NCBI RefSeq assembly: GCF_030209445.1
Contig: NZ_JARVSD010000022.1
Coordinates: 1 to 64,000, forward strand
DNA length: 64,000 nt
Direction of reading: 5' to 3'
Source: Promicromonospora sp. MEB111
Lineage (GTDB): Bacteria; Actinomycetota; Actinomycetes; Actinomycetales; Cellulomonadaceae
Shown here: positions 60,182-64,000 of the stretch, one piece after another
How the letters are laid out: every line of letters starts with the position of its first letter
Numbering within the stretch: the stretch's first letter is position 1
The notes under the pieces: generated by a model
The model's input: the letters and a program-made list of their open reading frames with translations, nothing else
Database searches by the model: none
Told to the model about the DNA's origin: nothing
Translations under genes and position numbers: made by a program

Positions 60182-61920
60182 ACCTGCGTGTCCCTGTGAA
60201 GGTCGTCGTGGTCGGTTTCGGGATGGTCGGTTCCCGGCTCGTCGACGAGCTGCTGCGCCGCGAGCCCGAGGCCTTCGACATCACGGTGCTCGGCAGCGAG
60301 CCCTACGAGCCGTACAACCGCGTGCTGCTCAGCGACGTGGTGGCCGGCCGGACCGACGTCGCGGCCATCACGATGCCCCTGCCCGACGGCGCCCGCGTCA
60401 CCGTGCGCCGAGGCGTCACCGCGACGTCGATCGACCGGGAGTCGCGCGTGGTGCACGCCGACGACGGCACCGCGCACCCCTACGACCACGTGGTGCTGGC
60501 GACCGGCGCGGCGGCCCGGATCCCGCCGATCCCGGGCCTGCGCACGCCCGACGGCGGCCTGCCCGCCGGGGTGCACGCGCTGCGCAACCTCGACGACGCC
60601 CGCGAGATCGTGGCCGCCACGGTCAACTCGCCGCGCGCCGTGGTGGTCGGCGGCGGCGTGCTGGGCCTGGAGGCCGCCGTCGGTCTCGCCGGCCGCGGCC
60701 TGAACGTGACGCTCGTCCACAACGTCCAGGCCATCATGGAGCGCCAGCTCGTCCCGGAGGCCGCCGACGTCGTCCGGGCCGGGCTGGAGGGTCAGGGCGT
60801 CACCGTGCGGCCGAACAGCATCTCCAGCGAGGTGCTCGTGGCGGGCGGCCGCGCCGTCGGCATCCGGGTCCGGGACAACGCGGGTGCGGCGTCGGCGGGT
60901 GCTGCATCGGCGGGCGGCTCGGCGGGCGCCGCCGTGCGCGACGAAGTGGTCGCCGCGCGGCTGATCGTGTTCTCCGTCGGCACCATCCCCGAGACAGGGC
61001 TTGCCGCGGCGGCGGGGCTGACGACGGACCGCGGCGTCGTCGTCGGGTACGACCTCGCCAGCCCGGACGACCCGCGCGTGCACGCGATCGGCGACTGCGC
61101 GCAGCCCCCGAGCGGCTCGCGGGGGCTCGTCGCGGAGGGGTGGGACCAAGCACGCCGCCTGGCGGAGCACCTGGTCTCGCTGGTGGAGCCGGTCGCACCG
61201 GCCGTCGCGTCGGCCGTTGCGCCGGCCGTCGTGACGCCGGCGGGTGTCGCGGGTGGTGCGCCGGGCGATCCCGCCGGGGCCCGGCCGACGGCGCACCTCC
61301 GGCTACCGCACGACGGCGCCCAGCCCAGCATGGCGGTGCGGCTCGGAGCCCTGCTGACCAGCGGTGCGACGACAAGCCGCGCCCAGACGGACCGGGGGAT
61401 CGACACGCGCGGGACCGACGTCGTGAAGGTCAAGGCCGGCCCGCTCAGCGTCACCACGATGGGGGTCTGCGGCCCGTCGCGCCCGGACGAGCTGACGCAG
61501 CGCGCGATCCGCCTCGCCGATCCCAGAGCGGGCCGGTTCATCGAGGTGGTGGTCTCCGACGGCATCCTCGTGGGGGCCACGTGCGTGGGCGACCCGCGCG
61601 TCGCCGCCGACCTCACCGCCGCCTACACCCGCCGCACCCCCGCGCCGCTGGACCCCGCGTTCCTGCTGCTCACCCCGGTGATGGCGGCGGCGGCCCCGGC
61701 GTCGTCCCCCGAACACATGCCCGAGGACGCCGTGGTGTGCCGCTGCAACGGTGTGACCAAGGGCGACATCGCGGGCGCGTGCCCGCCGGGTGCGCACTCG
61801 GTCGAGGAGGTCGTGCGCGAGACCCGCGCGACGACGGGCTGCGGCTCGTGCAAGGACGCCGTCTGCGGCCTGGTTGACTGGCTCCGGTCGACGGCGGAGG
61901 CGGTCCCGGAACCGGCATGA
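60178..61920 (+). CDS. nasB: FAD-dependent electron-transfer subunit with BFD-like [2Fe-2S] domain (nitrate assimilation)
   Basis: A 580-aa flavoprotein. Residues about 1-300 form a pyridine-nucleotide disulfide oxidoreductase domain with VVVGFGMVGSRLVDELL (FAD) and VVVGGGVLGLEAAVGLAGRG (NAD). A BFD-like [2Fe-2S] domain near the end has C521, C523, C555 and C558 (VCRCNGVTKGD and TGCGSCKDA). The siroheme domain of full NirB is absent, so it passes electrons to NasA rather than reducing nitrite. Two Ala/Val-rich low-complexity inserts lie near 238-252 and 338-362. ATG overlaps the nasA stop. Confidence 0.88.
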   Translation: MNLRVPVKVVVVGFGMVGSRLVDELLRREPEAFDITVLGSEPYEPYNRVLLSDVVAGRTDVAAITMPLPDGARVTVRRGVTATSIDRESRVVHADDGTAHPYDHVVLATGAAARIPPIPGLRTPDGGLPAGVHALRNLDDAREIVAATVNSPRAVVVGGGVLGLEAAVGLAGRGLNVTLVHNVQAIMERQLVPEAADVVRAGLEGQGVTVRPNSISSEVLVAGGRAVGIRVRDNAGAASAGAASAGGSAGAAVRDEVVAARLIVFSVGTIPETGLAAAAGLTTDRGVVVGYDLASPDDPRVHAIGDCAQPPSGSRGLVAEGWDQARRLAEHLVSLVEPVAPAVASAVAPAVVTPAGVAGGAPGDPAGARPTAHLRLPHDGAQPSMAVRLGALLTSGATTSRAQTDRGIDTRGTDVVKVKAGPLSVTTMGVCGPSRPDELTQRAIRLADPRAGRFIEVVVSDGILVGATCVGDPRVAADLTAAYTRRTPAPLDPAFLLLTPVMAAAAPASSPEHMPEDAVVCRCNGVTKGDIAGACPPGAHSVEEVVRETRATTGCGSCKDAVCGLVDWLRSTAEAVPEPA

Positions 61921-61928
61921 CGTGCGGG

Positions 61929-62003
61929 AGGTGCGCTTCTACCCAGTCATCCGGCCCGGAATCACGGGGTTTCCGGGCCGGATGACTGGGTAGAAGCGCA
62001 CCT
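61929..62003. terminator. 33-bp-arm perfect palindrome between convergent genes
   Basis: Arms 61929-61961 and 61971-62003 are perfectly complementary over 33 bp with a 9-nt loop; the arm begins AGGTGCGCTTCTACCCAGTC. It exactly fills the space between the nasB stop and the methyltransferase stop, so it will terminate both transcripts. The length is far beyond a normal terminator and suggests a repetitive palindromic element. Confidence 0.8.
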
Positions 62004-62768
62004 TCAGCCCAGCGGGCGGGTCCACTCCAGCGTGTAGCGGAAGAACAGCCGACGGCGGAGCCGCGCCCCCGGCAGCACGGCGCGTGCGGTCCGGGAGATC
62101 TCCGCGAACGTCTCGGCGGGGTCGCGCACCGGCATCATGGGTTCGCCGTCCGCTCGGTCGCCGTCCGCTCGGTCGCCGTCCGCCCCGCCGTTGCCCGCGC
62201 CGGGACGGTCGCCGTCCGCGCCGCCACCGCCGTCGTCCACAGGGGCACGGACCGGCTGTGGATGCTTGATCAGCCCGACCAGCGGGTTGAGCAGGGACGA
62301 CGGGAGGTCCCACGCGAGGTCGGTCAGCGAGTCGGCCCACGCCAGGCCGACCACCAGCAGCCGCCCGCCGGGCGTGAGCAGCCCGGCAGCGTGCCGGAGC
62401 GCAGCCTCCAGCGGCAGGTGGTGCAGCACCGCGACCATCGTGACGGCGTCGAACGTGCCGTCGACCTCCTCGAACCGGGCGTGCCGCACGGTCACCGCGA
62501 GATCGCCTGCGAACCGCTCGGCGGCGATCGCGGCCATGGCGGCGTCGGCGTCCACGCCGAGCACCTCGTCGAACCGCCCGCGCAGCCGGCCCAGCAGGAG
62601 CCCGTTGCCGCAGCCGACGTCAAGCACACGGAGCCGCCGGGCCGGGAGCCGCCGCAGGATCCACCCGTGGAAGTGGTCGTTGTGGCTCCACGGGTGCCGC
62701 TGGTTGACCCGGTGCAGCCAGCGTCCGCCGGCCCGCACCAACGGGTTGGGCACGGTCCGGATGTCCAC
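62004..62768 (-). CDS. class I SAM-dependent methyltransferase
   Basis: A 254-aa methyltransferase. LRVLDVGCGNGLLLGRL near residue 48 is motif I binding S-adenosylmethionine, and DAVTMVAVLHHLPLEAAL near 106 is the motif II/post region. Residues about 180-212 are a low-complexity insert with ADGDR repeats, produced by a short tandem DNA repeat at 62150-62230. The fold beginning HPWSHNDHFHGWILRRLP resembles small-molecule or lipid methyltransferases. GTG start at 62768. Substrate unknown. Confidence 0.88.
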   Translation of the reverse strand: MDIRTVPNPLVRAGGRWLHRVNQRHPWSHNDHFHGWILRRLPARRLRVLDVGCGNGLLLGRLRGRFDEVLGVDADAAMAAIAAERFAGDLAVTVRHARFEEVDGTFDAVTMVAVLHHLPLEAALRHAAGLLTPGGRLLVVGLAWADSLTDLAWDLPSSLLNPLVGLIKHPQPVRAPVDDGGGGADGDRPGAGNGGADGDRADGDRADGEPMMPVRDPAETFAEISRTARAVLPGARLRRRLFFRYTLEWTRPLG

Positions 62769-62836
62769 GGCGCCACGCTAGCGGTGCATCTCGGCGCGCG
62801 GCCAGGCGTCCTTGTCGGTACGCTCAACCGCATGTA

Positions 62837-62867
62837 ACTATCATTGGGGATAGTATCTTTCAAGATA
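62837..62867. promoter_or_regulatory. overlapping inverted repeats upstream of the ATPase gene
   Basis: ACTATC-N6-GATAGT (62837-62854) overlaps TATC-N6-GATA (62854-62867); GATAGTA occurs as a direct repeat at 62849 and 62864. The whole stretch is AT-rich, the strongest AT island in the window, and ends just before TAGGAG and the ATG at 62883. It looks like an operator/promoter of an autoregulated or horizontally acquired gene. Confidence 0.55.
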
Positions 62868-62882
62868 GTAATAGGAGTCGAG

Positions 62883-64000
62883 ATGTCGGAGTACGTCGAG
62901 CGGAGACGGCAGACCGCGGAGCTGCAGCACCTGCTCAACCAGGTGGCGAACGGGACGGATCGACCCGGTCGGGCCGTACTCATCCGTGGTCGACGCCGGG
63001 TGGGGAAGTCGCGTCTCGTCGAGGAGTTCATTCACAAGGCGGGGCTCCCCAGTATGTTCTTCACGGCGGCTGGCCGCTCGGTGCGTGATGACCTCGCGGC
63101 CTTCGCCCAGGACGCTGTCGCCTCAACCCTGCCTGGAGCGGAGCTGTTCGCTGGTGATCCGCCGTCGAGCTGGGACAACGCCCTTCGACTCCTCGTCGCA
63201 GCGCTCCCGACCGAGGGCCCCGCAATCGTGGTGCTGGATGAACTGCCGTACGTCACGGCAGCCGACGACGGCTTCGAGGGTGTGCTCCAGAGGCATTTCG
63301 ACCGTGAGCTCAGCAGGCGTCCCGTGCTGCTCATCGGGATCGGTTCTGACCTGGCGATGATGGAGGCGCTCAACGACTACGACCGGCCCTTCCATCAGAG
63401 GGCGACCGAGATGGTTGTTCCTCCGCTCTCGCCGACCGAGGTAGGGCAAATGCTCTCGCTCTCGCCCGGGGACGCGTTCGATGCCTATCTCGTGAGTGGC
63501 GGTCTCCCTCTGATCTGCCGGGACTGGGGCAAGGGCCAGGGCCTGTGGGCCTACCTCGAGGAGGCGCTCACGCATCCGACGTCGTCGCTCCTGGTGAGTG
63601 CCGAAAGGTCGCTCGCTGCTGAGTTTCCGGGTGACGTGCAGGCTCGCCGAGTGCTCGAGGTGATCGGCCAGGGTCAACGCCGGTTCACCGAGATCGGCTC
63701 GAAGGCCGGCGACCTGAGGGCGACCTCCCTGACCCGGTCTCTCGATCTGCTCAAGACGAAGCGCGTGGTGGTGTCCGAGCGGCCGCTCTCGCTCAGGACG
63801 TCGACCGACACGAGGTACCGGATCGTCGATCCGTACCTGTTGTTCTGGCTCCACTTTCTCGGTCCTCACCTCGCCGAGATCGAACGAGGCCGAGGTGACC
63901 GCGTCCTCCACCGGGTCCGTGACGAGTGGACGCGGTGGCGAGGTCGTGCCATCGAACCGGTCGTCCGGGAGTCGATCGCCCTGATGCGACATGCGGAACT
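62883..64000 (+). CDS. archaeal-type ATPase with DUF234 domain, 3' end beyond the window
   Basis: The open frame has 372 codons and runs off the window edge. Walker A GRRRVGKS is at residues 36-43 and Walker B AIVVLDELPY near 113-122. The middle contains a winged-helix-like region (RVLEVIGQGQRRFTEIGSKA). RYRIVDPYLLFWLHFLGP near residue 315 is the start of the DUF234 nuclease-like domain common to this family. TAGGAG precedes the ATG at a good distance. GC is lower than the neighbours and codon use more relaxed, hinting at transfer. Family members are suspected of roles in conflict or mobile contexts, but function is unknown. Confidence 0.87.
   Translation, partial: MSEYVERRRQTAELQHLLNQVANGTDRPGRAVLIRGRRRVGKSRLVEEFIHKAGLPSMFFTAAGRSVRDDLAAFAQDAVASTLPGAELFAGDPPSSWDNALRLLVAALPTEGPAIVVLDELPYVTAADDGFEGVLQRHFDRELSRRPVLLIGIGSDLAMMEALNDYDRPFHQRATEMVVPPLSPTEVGQMLSLSPGDAFDAYLVSGGLPLICRDWGKGQGLWAYLEEALTHPTSSLLVSAERSLAAEFPGDVQARRVLEVIGQGQRRFTEIGSKAGDLRATSLTRSLDLLKTKRVVVSERPLSLRTSTDTRYRIVDPYLLFWLHFLGPHLAEIERGRGDRVLHRVRDEWTRWRGRAIEPVVRESIALMRHAE

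Noticed and set aside
62841-63035. 64-codon minus-strand frame over the operator
   Set aside because: It overlaps the AT-rich repeats and the start of the plus-strand ATPase and has no supporting signal.

Overview
This is a very GC-rich (roughly 72-75%) chromosomal window with dense, overlapping operons (ATGA/GTGA junctions), many GTG starts, mycothiol synthase, a PPK1-MutT1 pair and the actinobacterial Tad-pilus/helicase neighbourhood. It comes from an actinomycete. A Promicromonosporaceae/Cellulomonadaceae-like member of Micrococcales is my inference; no rRNA or tRNA lies in the window to confirm it.

Layout. 0-5.1 kb: MsrB, two MarR regulators (one in an operon with a DHA2 drug-efflux MFS) and a sugar porter. 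5.1-12.4 kb: phosphate and thiol housekeeping (Pit phosphate transporter plus DUF47 partner, an unknown protein, MutT1-like Nudix/phosphatase, PPK1, mycothiol synthase MshD). 12.4-21.5 kb: a tightly overlapping catabolic operon I cannot match to a described pathway: cytosine-deaminase-like amidohydrolase, NMT1/SsuABC-type ABC importer, FAD-linked oxidase, creatininase-fold hydrolase and 8-oxoguanine-deaminase-like amidohydrolase. A convergent XRE-cupin regulator and a divergent flavin reductase follow. The operon and the flavin reductase share an operator-like ATGTT-N9-AACAT palindrome.

21.6-38.1 kb: acs, an old-yellow-enzyme reductase, then HAD-IB phosphatase, Ssd/TadZ, TadA, a fused TadB-TadC, DUF4244 pilin, TadE and TadG-like, and an MrfA-type helicase. 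This is the order known from mycobacteria (Rv3649-Rv3667 region), here interrupted by an ABC-2 exporter with an XRE regulator and a secreted X-Pro peptidase. 38.2-43.7 kb: two tandem secreted RCC1-like/Ig-like surface proteins with nearly identical C-terminal modules. 43.8-46.5 kb: Ogt and molybdenum-cofactor genes (DUF6457, mobA, moeA). 46.6-47.7 kb: a Fic toxin with a frameshift inside its catalytic motif, plus its HTH-fused antitoxin. 47.8-61.9 kb: a complete nitrate block: NarK-type transporter, narGHJI respiratory nitrate reductase, and divergently a second NarK, assimilatory nitrate reductase and its FAD/[2Fe-2S] electron-transfer partner. The molybdenum-cofactor genes next door serve both reductases. 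62.0-64.0 kb: a methyltransferase and a truncated DUF234-type ATPase.

A recurring theme is palindromic or tandem DNA inserted in frame inside genes: a 51-bp tandem repeat and a 13-bp-arm palindrome in the assimilatory nitrate reductase, and a REP-like palindrome in the helicase that has a sister copy in an intergenic region. These suggest mobile palindromic elements that tolerate coding sequence. No CRISPR array, insertion sequence, tRNA or rRNA was recognised.
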